The notes beneath the pieces are model-generated. The model was not told where the DNA came from, did no database searches, and was given only the letters and a program-made list of their open reading frames with translations. Below, piece by piece: positions 1 through 7,996 of a stretch of 20,149 nt of DNA; the stretch's first letter is position 1; each line of letters starts with the position of its first letter. Source of the DNA: Butyrivibrio sp. (GTDB lineage: Bacteria; Bacillota_A; Clostridia; Lachnospirales; Lachnospiraceae); the NCBI RefSeq assembly GCF_024699075.1, contig NZ_JAILQF010000163.1, forward strand, positions 1 to 20,149, given 5' to 3'. Both the position numbers and the translations under genes were made by a program.

Positions 1-321
1 CTTAATATGGCTATAATGTTTGCTTCATGCTTTGTATCAAAGAAAGCACTGTGGGAGCAGAAGAGTACCAGGATCCTTGCAACTATACTATTTGTATTTG
101 CTCTTGTATTTGCCCTTCTTGCAGCATGGAACCTGATTGGAATATATATAGCAGTATACGGACTTACACCCAGACGAATACTGTCTTCCTGGGTGGTTGT
201 AAATGTTATTGTATGGTGTGTTCTTATTCTTATAAGACTTTATAAGAAGATATCTGCAGCGCAGATTGGAATACTTTTTGCAGCATGCTCATTTTCACTG
301 GTAGTCTGTGCATGTTTCTGA
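1..321 (+). CDS. C-terminal fragment of a multi-pass membrane protein (DUF4153/DUF4173-like)
   Basis: The frame is open from the left edge, so the gene is 5'-truncated and the visible 106 codons are only its end. The peptide has three hydrophobic stretches: about 20 residues after STRILATI, a second around SSWVVVNVIVWCVLILI, and a third at the C-terminus ending in CACF. Between the first two lies a YGLTPRR segment. A 'YGLT-xx-R' turn followed by a Trp-containing membrane helix recalls the C-terminal part of DUF4153/DUF4173 integral membrane proteins, whose function is unknown. This assignment rests on memory of the family pattern and is tentative. The gene converges on the minus-strand VanZ-like gene 55 bp downstream. 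Confidence 0.5.
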   Translation, partial: LNMAIMFASCFVSKKALWEQKSTRILATILFVFALVFALLAAWNLIGIYIAVYGLTPRRILSSWVVVNVIVWCVLILIRLYKKISAAQIGILFAACSFSLVVCACF

Positions 322-343
322 TTTAGGACATTAAGAGAGAATC

Positions 344-364
344 CTCGGTGATTCAATTACCGAG
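344..364. terminator. Hairpin between convergent genes, possible bidirectional terminator
   Basis: CTCGGT (344-349) and ACCGAG (359-364) form a 6-bp stem that can extend inward by weak A-T/G-T pairs. It lies in the 55-bp gap between two converging genes, where a shared terminator is expected. Neither side has a T-run, so intrinsic termination is uncertain. Confidence 0.35.
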
Positions 365-376
365 TAGTTCACTGAT

Positions 377-943
377 TTATTCAATGATTTGGCCCTGTAA
401 TTCGATGATAGGCTCAGGTGTGATCTTATATGCCGGCTTGTAGATGATAGGATGATTCTTGATATAGTAAAGTGCGCATACAAATGTTATTGCAGCAACA
501 TATCCTATAGCATCAAGTACAAGATCCTGTACATCAAAGTGGCGATATACTATGAAGGTCTTATGAACCTGATCGCAGAAGCTTGCCATGGAACAAAATG
601 CTATAGAAGCTAAAAATATCAGCATTGTTCGAGAATTACTGTTTTTAAGCTTCCTGCCAACAGGTGATGTTATGATCATTAAGGCCATGAAAAAGCCAAG
701 TGCACCAAACTCGTATATATGAGCCATTCTTCTGGCACTGTTAAGCCCAAGTGACAACCACAGGGCATTGTGATAATGTTTTGGAAATAGCTCTGGAAAA
801 AGAGATTCGACCATATGCTGTGTGCTGATCGTATCATAACCGCTTTGTCTTGTGAGATAAATGATTGCGCCTATTACAGCGGCAGTTGAAATAGCTAATA
901 AAATAAATAAAAAACTAATGGATCTACCCGTGTTTTTCTTCAT
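377..943 (-). CDS. VanZ-like family membrane protein
   Basis: A 188-residue membrane protein with a hydrophobic N-terminal segment (about residues 9-31) and further membrane segments around 79-93, 107-121 and 143-160. Two VanZ-family signatures are visible. The first, RRMAHIYEFGALGFF (71-85), places an Arg and a His-x-x-Glu at the membrane edge. The second, at 123-149, has the CDQVHKTF...R...D pattern that resembles the family's (D/E)xxHQxFxxxRxxxxxDxxxNxxG motif. The family is named after VanZ (teicoplanin resistance), but most members are uncharacterised envelope proteins, so no resistance role should be inferred. The ATG at 943 is preceded on its own strand by AAAGGGG about 8 nt upstream. 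It is divergent from tyrS across a 700-bp control region. Confidence 0.8.
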   Translation of the reverse strand: MKKNTGRSISFLFILLAISTAAVIGAIIYLTRQSGYDTISTQHMVESLFPELFPKHYHNALWLSLGLNSARRMAHIYEFGALGFFMALMIITSPVGRKLKNSNSRTMLIFLASIAFCSMASFCDQVHKTFIVYRHFDVQDLVLDAIGYVAAITFVCALYYIKNHPIIYKPAYKITPEPIIELQGQIIE

Positions 944-1158
944 AGCAGTTACCCCTTTTACGAAGAATTATTAACATCTATATATACATTCTAAAGGGAT
1001 AACTTAAACCTAAAATAAAGCAAATTTGGCTATTGTTTGAACAATATATGTACACGAAATACCGTTTATATACGTACGAAATTAACTACCCAAGATAATC
1101 AAATTGCAAGGAAAAATACTTATTTATAAGTGCGAAGCCTGAGTTATTAATTTACTCC
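944..1158. other. Gene-free control region between vanZ-like gene and tyrS promoter
   Basis: No credible gene is seen here. It contains a 14-bp palindrome, attgtttgaacaat (1032-1045). Two related 16-bp direct repeats, ending in CGAAAT (1045-1060 and 1067-1082), start 22 bp apart and match at 12 of 16 positions; that is about two helical turns and fits a regulator site. The end of the region (1099-1150) is one copy of a dispersed repeat also found at 19894-19950. I could not find a convincing -35/-10 pair for the minus-strand VanZ-like gene. Confidence 0.45.
1099..1150 (+). repeat. Dispersed intergenic repeat, copy A
   Basis: This AT-rich segment shares an ordered series of blocks with 19894-19950: TCAAAT, GCAAG, TATTTATAA, GTGCGAAG and TGA(G/A)TTA, with one- to few-base gaps between them. 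The copy ends just upstream of the tyrS promoter. It may be a shared promoter-like or regulator-binding module, or a small mobile repeat. The similarity was read by eye and not scored statistically. Confidence 0.45.
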
Positions 1159-1187
1159 TTGACTTTATTTAATCTATTTCTTAGAAT
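1159..1187 (+). promoter_or_regulatory. Sigma-A promoter of the tyrS T-box transcript
   Basis: TTGACT (1159-1164) and TAGAAT (1182-1187) are separated by exactly 17 bp, a near-consensus vegetative promoter. Transcription would begin near 1194, just before the T-box stem I. Confidence 0.8.
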
Positions 1188-1194
1188 AAATAAA

Positions 1195-1538
1195 TGTAAA
1201 TGCATTGACCGGAATAAGTAGTTGAATGTACAAGCTACAGAGAGCAGCCGTTTGGTGAGAGGCGCAGCAACTGGCATTTAATGAATACCTCCGTGAGCAG
1301 CTTCCCGGAAACATTTTATGGAAGATATTTTCTTCCTGGCCTTATGGTCATGAAAGTATGGGAAGACGGAATCCAACCGTTACTGTGGAAGGGTCTTCAT
1401 TTTTAGATGATCATAATATCATTTGTAAAGATGAGTACCTGCTGAGGCATAAGGCGTGAGTCTTATGTGAATAAAGGTGGTAACACGGAACAGATCATCC
1501 GTCCTTTGTAGCTGACAACAGCGCAAAGGGCTTTTTTT
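1195..1538 (+). ncRNA. Tyrosine-specific T-box leader (riboswitch)
   Basis: This is a complete T-box leader upstream of tyrS. Stem I shows the CAGAGAG motif (1238-1244), a GGTGAGA distal element, and a specifier region reading GAA-TAC-CTCC. This places UAC, a tyrosine codon, at 1286-1288, matching the downstream gene. The antiterminator carries GGTGGTAACACGG (1477-1488 area). Its UGGU bulge is complementary to the ACCA end of an uncharged tRNA with discriminator A, as expected for tRNA-Tyr. A rho-independent terminator follows. When tRNA-Tyr is uncharged it should stabilise the antiterminator and allow transcription of tyrS. The stem I boundaries are approximate. Confidence 0.93.
1503..1538 (+). 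terminator. T-box regulated terminator
   Basis: CCTTTG (1503-1508) pairs with CAAAGG (1524-1529), with an inner GCTG/CAGC stem (1511-1514 with 1519-1522). A run of seven T follows (1532-1538). It overlaps the 3' part of the antiterminator region, giving the on/off switch of the leader. Confidence 0.88.
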
Positions 1539-1645
1539 ATGTGATGAAGGTCTTTATAAATGTCCAGATACAGGCCTTCATTTAAGCCATAGCCCGGATT
1601 GCGCTAATCTTTTTACAGGCACAGAAAGTGCAGAAAGGTAGAAAA

Positions 1646-2869
1646 ATGGGAGTTTATGAAGAACTCGAGGCAAGAGGCCTTCTTGCCCAGGTAACAGACG
1701 CAGACAAGATCAGAGAGCTTATCAATAGTGGTAAGGCTACATTCTACATTGGATTTGACTGTACAGCAGACAGTCTTACAGCCGGACACTTTATGGCACT
1801 TACTCTTATGAAGAGACTTCAGATGGCAGGTAATAAGCCAATCGCTCTTATCGGCGGTGGTACTACAATGATCGGTGATCCATCAGGACGTACAGATATG
1901 CGTAAGATGCTTACAAGAGAAGATATCGATCACAATGCAGAATGCTTCAAGAAGCAGATGGAGAGATTTATCGATTTCTCAGATGGTAAGGCACTTATGG
2001 TTAATAATGCTGACTGGCTCTTAAAACTCAACTATGTTGATCTTCTTCGTGAGGTTGGTGCATGCTTTTCAGTTAATAACATGCTTCGTGCAGAGTGCTA
2101 CAAGCAGCGTATGGAGAAGGGACTTTCCTTCCTTGAATTCAACTACATGATCATGCAGTCATACGATTTCTATCACATGTTCCAGGAGTACGATTGTAAC
2201 CTTGAGTTTGGTGGAGATGATCAGTGGTCCAACATGCTTGGTGGTACAGAGCTTATCCGTCGTAAACTTGGTAAGGATGCTCATGCTATGACAATCACAC
2301 TTCTTACAGACTCACAGGGTAAGAAGATGGGTAAGACAGCAGGTAATGCTGTATGGCTTGATCCTAAGAAGACATCTCCATACGATTTCTACCAGTACTG
2401 GAGAAACGTTGGCGATGCTGACGTTATGAAGTGCATCAGAATGCTTACATTCCTTCCTCTTGAACAGATTGAAGAGATGGATTCATGGAAGGATGCTAAG
2501 CTTAATGAAGCTAAAGAGATCCTTGCATATGAGCTTACAAACATGGTTCACGGCGAGGAAGAAGCTAAGAAGGCTCAGGAAGCTTCCAAGGCACTCTTTG
2601 CAGGCGGCGGAGATTCTGCTAATATTCCTGCAGCTTCACTTAAGGAAGAAGATTTCAGAGATGGCAAGGTTGATATCCTTCAGGTACTTGTTTCTGCAGG
2701 CCTTTGCGCTACAAGATCAGAAGCAAGACGTAATGTTCAGCAGGGCGGCGTAACTGTTGCAGACGAGAAGGTATCTGACGTAGCTACTACATATGACAAA
2801 GAGTTCTTTGCAGGAGACGGTGTAATGGTTCGCCGTGGTAAAAAGGCATTCAAGAAAGTTACACTTTAA
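1646..2869 (+). CDS. tyrS: Tyrosyl-tRNA synthetase (TyrRS)
   Basis: Cytoplasmic class I synthetase that charges tRNA-Tyr with tyrosine. The 407-residue length matches bacterial TyrRS. The HIGH-type element is TAGHF (45-49), following DCTADSL. The KMSKS-type loop is KMGKT (227-231), in a GKKMGKTAGNAVWL context that is usual for this family. The C-terminal 60-70 residues form an S4 RNA-binding domain (around ILQVLVSAGLCATRSEARR). I chose ATG 1646 over an in-frame GTG at 1628: AAAGG at 1634-1638 sits 7 nt before the ATG, whereas the GTG has no clear Shine-Dalgarno, and the family begins close to MxVYEELxxRGL. The gene is transcribed alone, controlled by the upstream tyrosine T-box and ended by its own terminator. 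Confidence 0.97.
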   Translation: MGVYEELEARGLLAQVTDADKIRELINSGKATFYIGFDCTADSLTAGHFMALTLMKRLQMAGNKPIALIGGGTTMIGDPSGRTDMRKMLTREDIDHNAECFKKQMERFIDFSDGKALMVNNADWLLKLNYVDLLREVGACFSVNNMLRAECYKQRMEKGLSFLEFNYMIMQSYDFYHMFQEYDCNLEFGGDDQWSNMLGGTELIRRKLGKDAHAMTITLLTDSQGKKMGKTAGNAVWLDPKKTSPYDFYQYWRNVGDADVMKCIRMLTFLPLEQIEEMDSWKDAKLNEAKEILAYELTNMVHGEEEAKKAQEASKALFAGGGDSANIPAASLKEEDFRDGKVDILQVLVSAGLCATRSEARRNVQQGGVTVADEKVSDVATTYDKEFFAGDGVMVRRGKKAFKKVTL

Positions 2870-2894
2870 TAAAACTTCATAGTAAAAAATATTC

Positions 2895-2926
2895 AAAAAG
2901 CATCTTGGGAAACTGAGATGCTTTTT
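2895..2926 (+). terminator. Rho-independent terminator of tyrS
   Basis: GCATCT (2900-2905) pairs with AGATGC (2916-2921). The stem is extended by the flanking A5 and T5 runs, and the 3' arm ends in TTTTT. It lies 26 bp after the tyrS stop. Confidence 0.85.
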
Positions 2927-3152
2927 GCTATTTTATGTACATTTTCCAAAGAGGATGCTATAGATATGCGATTCGGATAAAGTAAGCAAATTGTGGTATC
3001 ATGTAATGAGATGTATTTTTGAATCACGAAACACGTAGTAAATGTTTGTTTTTTGTTATTTACATTCAAGAAGTCATATTTTTGATACAACGACTTCGAC
3101 CGTACTTATTTATTGCTCCTATTAATCTGTGACATCAAAAGGGAGGTACATC

Positions 3153-5093
3153 ATGGCACTTTCATCAGATCTATATGTTGGAGAACTTCTAATGCGTCTT
3201 GTCGGACATCAGACAGGCGAGATAAGTAAAGTCAACTATCAGCCGCAGAAGCCGGCTTTTTCTAAAGAACCCCAGGAAGGTGAGACTTTTATTGAAAGAG
3301 CTACACCTGAGTCTCAGGGTATTTCATCAAAGTGGGTCAAAGACCTTTTTGAAACTTTATATGAATGTCCTCATGCCAATCTTCATAAGATCATGGTCAT
3401 GCGACATGGCAAGGTGATAGGCGAAACTTCTTTTGCTCCATATGATCTTGATTACTGGCATATAGTACATTCCATGTCTAAGTCAGTAACAGGGATGGCA
3501 ATAGGAATTCTGATAGGCGAAGGAAAGCTTAATATAAATGATAAGATCATAGATATCCTTTCAGATAAGAAAACTCTAAATTCTATGTTAAGGCTTCGAG
3601 ACATTACTGTAGAGCATCTTCTGTCCATGACAAGTGGCGTACAGTTTAATGAAGCAGGAGCAATGTCCGGTAATGACTGGATCAAAGGCTACATGGATTC
3701 CGGAACATCTTTTGCTCCGGGCAAGGAATTTAGCTATAATTCCATGAATTCTTATATTCTTTCTGCGATAGTGACACAGATTACAGGTCAGAGCCTCTTT
3801 GATTTTGTAAAAGAGAGAATTTTTGATCCTATGGGAATAAAGCGTGTCTTCTGGGAGGCATGCCCGCAGGGTATTACTAAAGGCGGGTGGGGCCTTTTTA
3901 TGCGTGCTGAGGATATGTGTAAGCTTGGTCAGCTCTATCTTCAAAAGGGTATGTGGGAAGGCAGACAGCTCGTACCTGAAGGCTGGGTTATTGCATCTAC
4001 ATCAGTTCATGCAAGGACAGATATCCCGGAAGCACCTGAATATGGCTATCACCTATGGCTTATAAACAGCAGACAAGGAGCTTATATCTTCAACGGAATG
4101 CTGGGTCAGAATGTCTATATATATCCTGACATTGACATGGTCATTGCAGTTAATGCAGGCAATAACGAGGTATTCCAGACAGGTACCATGACTGATATCC
4201 TCTATGAGAAGATGGCCAATATAGAAGTGTCTGAAGATTCGCTTAAGGAAGATAAGTTAAGCACAAGATTCCTTGAAAAGACTATCATGCGTATTCAGGA
4301 TAAAGAGGTTTTGGGAAAGCTTATCTATAGAGGCGGCTGGAACAGAAGAACAGATTCTTATGATAACAAACAGGACATGATCATGAGGATCAGAGCGCTT
4401 TATGGCGCAGTCTATGATCTTGGTGAAAGTGGAATAGGAGTCTTTCCGCTATTAATGCAGATAACCCATAATAACTTTACTGATGGAATTAAAAAGATTG
4501 GCTTTGTACCAATTGACAGAAAGCGTTTTGGCGTACAGATATATGAAGGCGACCAGATATACACGCTTCCTTGCGGATTTGATGGATCTGGCAATACTGT
4601 CTCATTGAATATTCATGGTGAAGTCTATGATGCTGTTGTAAAGACAAGGCTGTCAACTGATGAATACAACAGAATGGCGATAATGCTAAGGATCTTTTTA
4701 CTGGAAGAGACGAGTGAGAGGCGTATCAATATCTATCTTGGAAGCAAGTATAGTGATGAAGATACAAGAGGCTTTAGAGGAAGCTGCATTCCAACAGGTA
4801 TTGATGTGCACTTTAATGAATATCCCGGTAATGACCTTATGTCCAGTGCGCTTTCAAACATAACTAATCTTAAGGGAATTCAGGGTATCCTTTTAAATAA
4901 GCTTGAGGAGTATGGGGCATCATTTCTTGTCAGCAAGACTATTCATTATACGATCAATCCAAGGGTCCACGGCTTCCTTATTAAAGATGATGCAGGCGAT
5001 ACTTCTGATGGGGATGAAGGCGGTGCAAATACAAAGTCAGATACGTCTTTGGAAAATGATATGTGCGATATAGAGCCGGATATAGTACAATAA
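3153..5093 (+). CDS. Beta-lactamase-fold serine hydrolase (class C/EstB-like) with unknown C-terminal region
   Basis: A 646-residue protein with no signal peptide, so probably cytoplasmic. Residues about 50-360 have the serine beta-lactamase/transpeptidase fold of the COG1680 type. The catalytic motif is SMSK (107-110, SxxK with the nucleophile Ser and general-base Lys). YNS at 195-197 is the Y-x-N/S motif, and FNGMLGQ (313-319) replaces the third (H/K)-T-G box. Such proteins include esterases and peptidases, so the substrate is unknown and antibiotic resistance is not implied. The C-terminal 270 residues resemble nothing I recognise and end in an acidic Asp/Glu/Ser-rich tail. ATG 3153 is chosen because GGGAGG lies at 3141-3146; an upstream in-frame GTG at 3129 would put this site inside the gene. 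The ABC-F gene follows after 48 bp. Confidence 0.85.
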   Translation: MALSSDLYVGELLMRLVGHQTGEISKVNYQPQKPAFSKEPQEGETFIERATPESQGISSKWVKDLFETLYECPHANLHKIMVMRHGKVIGETSFAPYDLDYWHIVHSMSKSVTGMAIGILIGEGKLNINDKIIDILSDKKTLNSMLRLRDITVEHLLSMTSGVQFNEAGAMSGNDWIKGYMDSGTSFAPGKEFSYNSMNSYILSAIVTQITGQSLFDFVKERIFDPMGIKRVFWEACPQGITKGGWGLFMRAEDMCKLGQLYLQKGMWEGRQLVPEGWVIASTSVHARTDIPEAPEYGYHLWLINSRQGAYIFNGMLGQNVYIYPDIDMVIAVNAGNNEVFQTGTMTDILYEKMANIEVSEDSLKEDKLSTRFLEKTIMRIQDKEVLGKLIYRGGWNRRTDSYDNKQDMIMRIRALYGAVYDLGESGIGVFPLLMQITHNNFTDGIKKIGFVPIDRKRFGVQIYEGDQIYTLPCGFDGSGNTVSLNIHGEVYDAVVKTRLSTDEYNRMAIMLRIFLLEETSERRINIYLGSKYSDEDTRGFRGSCIPTGIDVHFNEYPGNDLMSSALSNITNLKGIQGILLNKLEEYGASFLVSKTIHYTINPRVHGFLIKDDAGDTSDGDEGGANTKSDTSLENDMCDIEPDIVQ

Positions 5094-5100
5094 GTAGAAT

Positions 5101-5116
5101 GGCTTTTGGAAAAGCC
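5101..5116 (+). other. Small hairpin between hydrolase and ABC-F genes
   Basis: GGCTTTT (5101-5107) and AAAAGCC (5110-5116) form a tight 7-bp inverted repeat just before the AGGAG site of the ABC-F gene. It lacks a T-run and is not a normal terminator. It could be an attenuator, an RNA processing site or chance. Confidence 0.35.
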
Positions 5117-5141
5117 TGAACTTATAGGAGTGTATTTTTAG

Positions 5142-7049
5142 ATGAATTTAGTATCCATGAAAGATGTCTCTAAGGCATTTACAGACAAGGTCCTTCTTAA
5201 GGAGGCATCATTTGGAATTGATGAGGGCGACAGGATCGGAATTATCGGTATAAACGGAACCGGAAAGTCTACGCTGCTTCGCCTTATTGCAGGACTTACA
5301 GAGGAAGATTCAGGCGATATTGTAAAGGGCAATAACGTTGTTATATCATACCTTCCTCAGAATCCGGAATTTGATATGGATTATACCCTTTATGATTATG
5401 TGGTATCTACCAATGTGGCAAAGCGCCATCCACAGAGTCCATTAGAAGCAAAGGAGTTTGAGGCACAGATAGAAGGAGAAGCCAAGAAGATCCTTAACAT
5501 ACTTGGCTTTAATGATATTGATCAGAAGGTTTCAAAGCTTTCAGGAGGTCAGAGAAAAAAGGCTGCGCTTTGCGCCCGCCTTCTTGAAAACAGTGATATC
5601 CTTCTTCTCGATGAGCCTACTAACCATCTTGATAATGCTATGAGTGAGTGGCTCCAGATATATCTTGAGAATTATCGCGGCGCGCTTGTTATGGTAACCC
5701 ACGACAGATATTTTCTTGATCTTGTCTGCAATAAGATAGTAGAGGTGGATCAGGGAAGACTTTATACTTATGATACCAACTACGAAGGCTATCTTGAGCT
5801 TAGGGCTGAACGCATTGCCTCAGCTCTTTCTACTCAGGACAAGCATGCTAATATTTTGAGAAAAGAAATTGCGTGGATGAGAAGGGGTGCCCGCGCCCGT
5901 TCTACTAAGCAAAAGGCCCACATCCAGCGTTATGAGGCTCTTCGTGATGAAGAGAAAATAAAGTTTGACGAGGATGTGCAGATATCTGCAATTTCTTCAA
6001 GACTTGGTAAAAAGACTATTGAACTTTATAACATAGGTAAGAGCTATGGCGATAGAACTCTTATAAATGACTTTACGTTTACCTTCACAAGAGATGATCG
6101 TATAGGTATTCTTGGTCCTAACGGATGCGGCAAGACAACTCTTATGAAGATGATAACAGGCACAATTCCTCCGGATACAGGACATATTGAGATTGGAGAG
6201 ACTGTCAAGATAGGCTATTATGCCCAGGAAGCAACCTCAATGGATGATAACCAGAGAGTTATCGACTATGTTAAGGATACTGCTGAGTATATTAAGACTG
6301 ATGACGGCTATATATCTGCATCTCAGATGTGCGAGAAGTTCCTCTTTGAAGGAAGTCTTCAGTATCAGCCTATAGGTAAGCTTTCCGGTGGTGAAAAGAG
6401 AAGGCTGTATCTTTGCAAGGTTTTGATGGAAGCTCCCAATGTCCTTATACTTGATGAGCCTACCAACGATCTTGATATAAGGACTCTTCAGATACTTGAA
6501 GACTACCTTGACTCTTTTCCCGGAATCGTAATAGCTGTATCCCATGACAGATACTTCCTTGACAGAATAGGAAGACGTATGCTGACCTTTGATTCTTATG
6601 GCGGCATACACCTTTATAACGGCTCCTATACTGAGTTCTTTGAAACTCATAAGGAAGGCGTTGATGGAAGTCTTTCCTGGAATTTTGAAGATGATAAAAA
6701 TGGAAGCTCTTCATCCAAAAAAAACTCTAAGGCAACAGATGATAACGGATCTTCTAAAGATGCAGACGGCACTACTTTAGATGATAAGACAGCGTCAAAT
6801 GCTACAAGAAGCCATAAATTAAAATTCAGCTATAAAGAGCAAAAAGAATATGAGACAATAGAAGAGACGATCGCCCTGAGCGAGCAGAAGATTGCCAAGT
6901 ATGAAGAAGATATACTTGCAAATGCTACGGATTTTGGCAAGCTAAGAGAACTCACAGAGAAGAAGGAAGCTGAGGAAAAGAGGCTTGAAGAGCTAATGGA
7001 CAGATATGTCTATCTTGAAGAGAAGGCTGAAGAAATAGCAAAGCAGTAA
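5142..7049 (+). CDS. ABC-F family ATPase, Uup-like
   Basis: A soluble 635-residue protein with two ABC ATPase domains and no membrane segment, the ABC-F layout. Domain 1 has Walker A GINGTGKST (36-44), signature LSGGQ (133-137), Walker B LLLDEPTNHLD and H-loop THD (186-188). Domain 2 has GPNGCGKTT (about 323-331), LSGGE (about 412) and LILDEPTNDLD. A Ser/Asp/Lys-rich linker (about 515-560) leads to a charged C-terminal coiled coil (about 570-635) resembling the Uup C-terminal domain. ABC-F proteins act at the ribosome or on nucleic-acid structures. The precise role, including whether it protects against antibiotics, cannot be read from sequence. An AGGAG site (5126-5130) lies 11 nt before the ATG. 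The punA-like gene starts 47 bp downstream. Confidence 0.92.
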   Translation: MNLVSMKDVSKAFTDKVLLKEASFGIDEGDRIGIIGINGTGKSTLLRLIAGLTEEDSGDIVKGNNVVISYLPQNPEFDMDYTLYDYVVSTNVAKRHPQSPLEAKEFEAQIEGEAKKILNILGFNDIDQKVSKLSGGQRKKAALCARLLENSDILLLDEPTNHLDNAMSEWLQIYLENYRGALVMVTHDRYFLDLVCNKIVEVDQGRLYTYDTNYEGYLELRAERIASALSTQDKHANILRKEIAWMRRGARARSTKQKAHIQRYEALRDEEKIKFDEDVQISAISSRLGKKTIELYNIGKSYGDRTLINDFTFTFTRDDRIGILGPNGCGKTTLMKMITGTIPPDTGHIEIGETVKIGYYAQEATSMDDNQRVIDYVKDTAEYIKTDDGYISASQMCEKFLFEGSLQYQPIGKLSGGEKRRLYLCKVLMEAPNVLILDEPTNDLDIRTLQILEDYLDSFPGIVIAVSHDRYFLDRIGRRMLTFDSYGGIHLYNGSYTEFFETHKEGVDGSLSWNFEDDKNGSSSSKKNSKATDDNGSSKDADGTTLDDKTASNATRSHKLKFSYKEQKEYETIEETIALSEQKIAKYEEDILANATDFGKLRELTEKKEAEEKRLEELMDRYVYLEEKAEEIAKQ

Positions 7050-7058
7050 TACATAAAA

Positions 7059-7086
7059 ATGTTTTAGAAAAAATATGTTTTAGAAA
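7059..7086 (+). repeat. Short tandem direct repeat upstream of punA
   Basis: ATGTTTTAGAAA occurs exactly twice (7059-7070 and 7075-7086), a 16-bp period, and the second copy runs into the GAGG Shine-Dalgarno of the next gene. It may be slippage-derived or spacer sequence. Confidence 0.5.
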
Positions 7087-7096
7087 GAGGTGGACT

Positions 7097-7933
7097 ATGA
7101 CTAACGCTAAAATTTATGAGAAAGTTGAAAAATGTACAGAAGCTGTACGAGCTAAAACAGATTTTGTTCCTAAAGTTGCACTCACACTTGGATCAGGACT
7201 TGGCGACTATGCCAAAAATATAGATATTAAAGCAGAGGTATCATATTCAGAGATAGACGGATTCCCTGTATCAACAGTACCGGGCCATGATGGAAAGTTC
7301 ATATTCGGATATGTAGGAAATACTCCTGTAGTATGCATGAAGGGAAGAGTACACTATTATGAAGGTTATCCTATTTCTGATGTAGTACTTCCTGCACGTG
7401 TTATGAGACAGCTTGGTGCTGAGATATTATTCCTTACAAATGCAAGTGGCGGTGTTAATTATCACTTTAATGCCGGAGACCTTATGCTTATAACAGATCA
7501 CATAAGCTGCTTTGCACCTAATCCGCTTATAGGACCTAATGATGACAGACTCGGTCTTAGGTTCCCTGATATGAGCACTGTTTATAATGCAGAGCTTCAG
7601 AAGATCCTTAAAGATACTGCGATCAAGAATGAGATTGCTCTTAAAGAGGGTATATACTGCCAGCTTACAGGACCTTCATTTGAATCTCCTGCAGAAATCC
7701 GTATGCTTAGAACTCTCGGCGTTGATGCAGTTGGTATGAGTACTGTTGTAGAAGCTATTGCAGCTAACCATATGGGAATGAAGGTCTGCGGAGTATCCTG
7801 CATCAGTAATCTTGCTGCAGGAATGAGCCAGAATCCTCTTAACCACGAGGAAGTTCAGGAGGCAGCAGATATGGCAGCTCCTCGCTTTGCAAAGCTTGTA
7901 ACAGAATCTGTAAAGCAGTTTAACGAACTTTGA
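7097..7933 (+). CDS. punA: Purine nucleoside phosphorylase, trimeric (PNP type I)
   Basis: Catalyses phosphorolysis of purine (deoxy)nucleosides to free base and (deoxy)ribose-1-phosphate in purine salvage. The 278-residue length is typical of trimeric, 6-oxopurine-specific PNPs. Visible motifs are the phosphate-binding GSGLG (32-36), GRVHYYEG (83-90), TNASGG (114-119), GPSFESPAE (192-200, with the base-binding Glu at 197; most relatives have T where this has S), DAVGMSTV (210-217), and SNLAAG with Asn238 at the position that normally selects inosine/guanosine over adenosine. AGAGGTGG lies just upstream of ATG 7097. It sits between the ABC-F gene and an MTA/SAH-deaminase-type gene, which fits a purine-recycling context. 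Confidence 0.94.
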   Translation: MTNAKIYEKVEKCTEAVRAKTDFVPKVALTLGSGLGDYAKNIDIKAEVSYSEIDGFPVSTVPGHDGKFIFGYVGNTPVVCMKGRVHYYEGYPISDVVLPARVMRQLGAEILFLTNASGGVNYHFNAGDLMLITDHISCFAPNPLIGPNDDRLGLRFPDMSTVYNAELQKILKDTAIKNEIALKEGIYCQLTGPSFESPAEIRMLRTLGVDAVGMSTVVEAIAANHMGMKVCGVSCISNLAAGMSQNPLNHEEVQEAADMAAPRFAKLVTESVKQFNEL

Positions 7934-7935
7934 TC

Positions 7936-7963
7936 TTGATACATTTTAATGCATTTATATAAC
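7936..7963 (+). promoter_or_regulatory. Possible internal promoter before the amidohydrolase gene
   Basis: TTGATA (7936-7941) and TATAAC (7958-7963) are separated by 16 bp in the 63-bp gap. They are reasonable sigma-A hexamers, so the amidohydrolase and downstream genes may have their own start site within the run. Confidence 0.4.
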
Positions 7964-7996
7964 TTGTCATAGAATAGTTTATTGGAGGATATGTAA

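Noticed and set aside
2893..3090. Small minus-strand frame in the tyrS/hydrolase gap
   Set aside because: It overlaps the tyrS terminator, has no clear ribosome binding site, and its product has no recognisable feature.
3129..3152. GTG start extending the serine hydrolase by eight residues
   Set aside because: The extension would contain the GGGAGG ribosome binding site that serves ATG 3153, and no site precedes the GTG.
5142..7049. Antibiotic-resistance (ribosome-protection) ABC-F protein
   Set aside because: The C-terminal coiled coil and overall layout point to Uup-like housekeeping members. Sequence alone gives no support for resistance.
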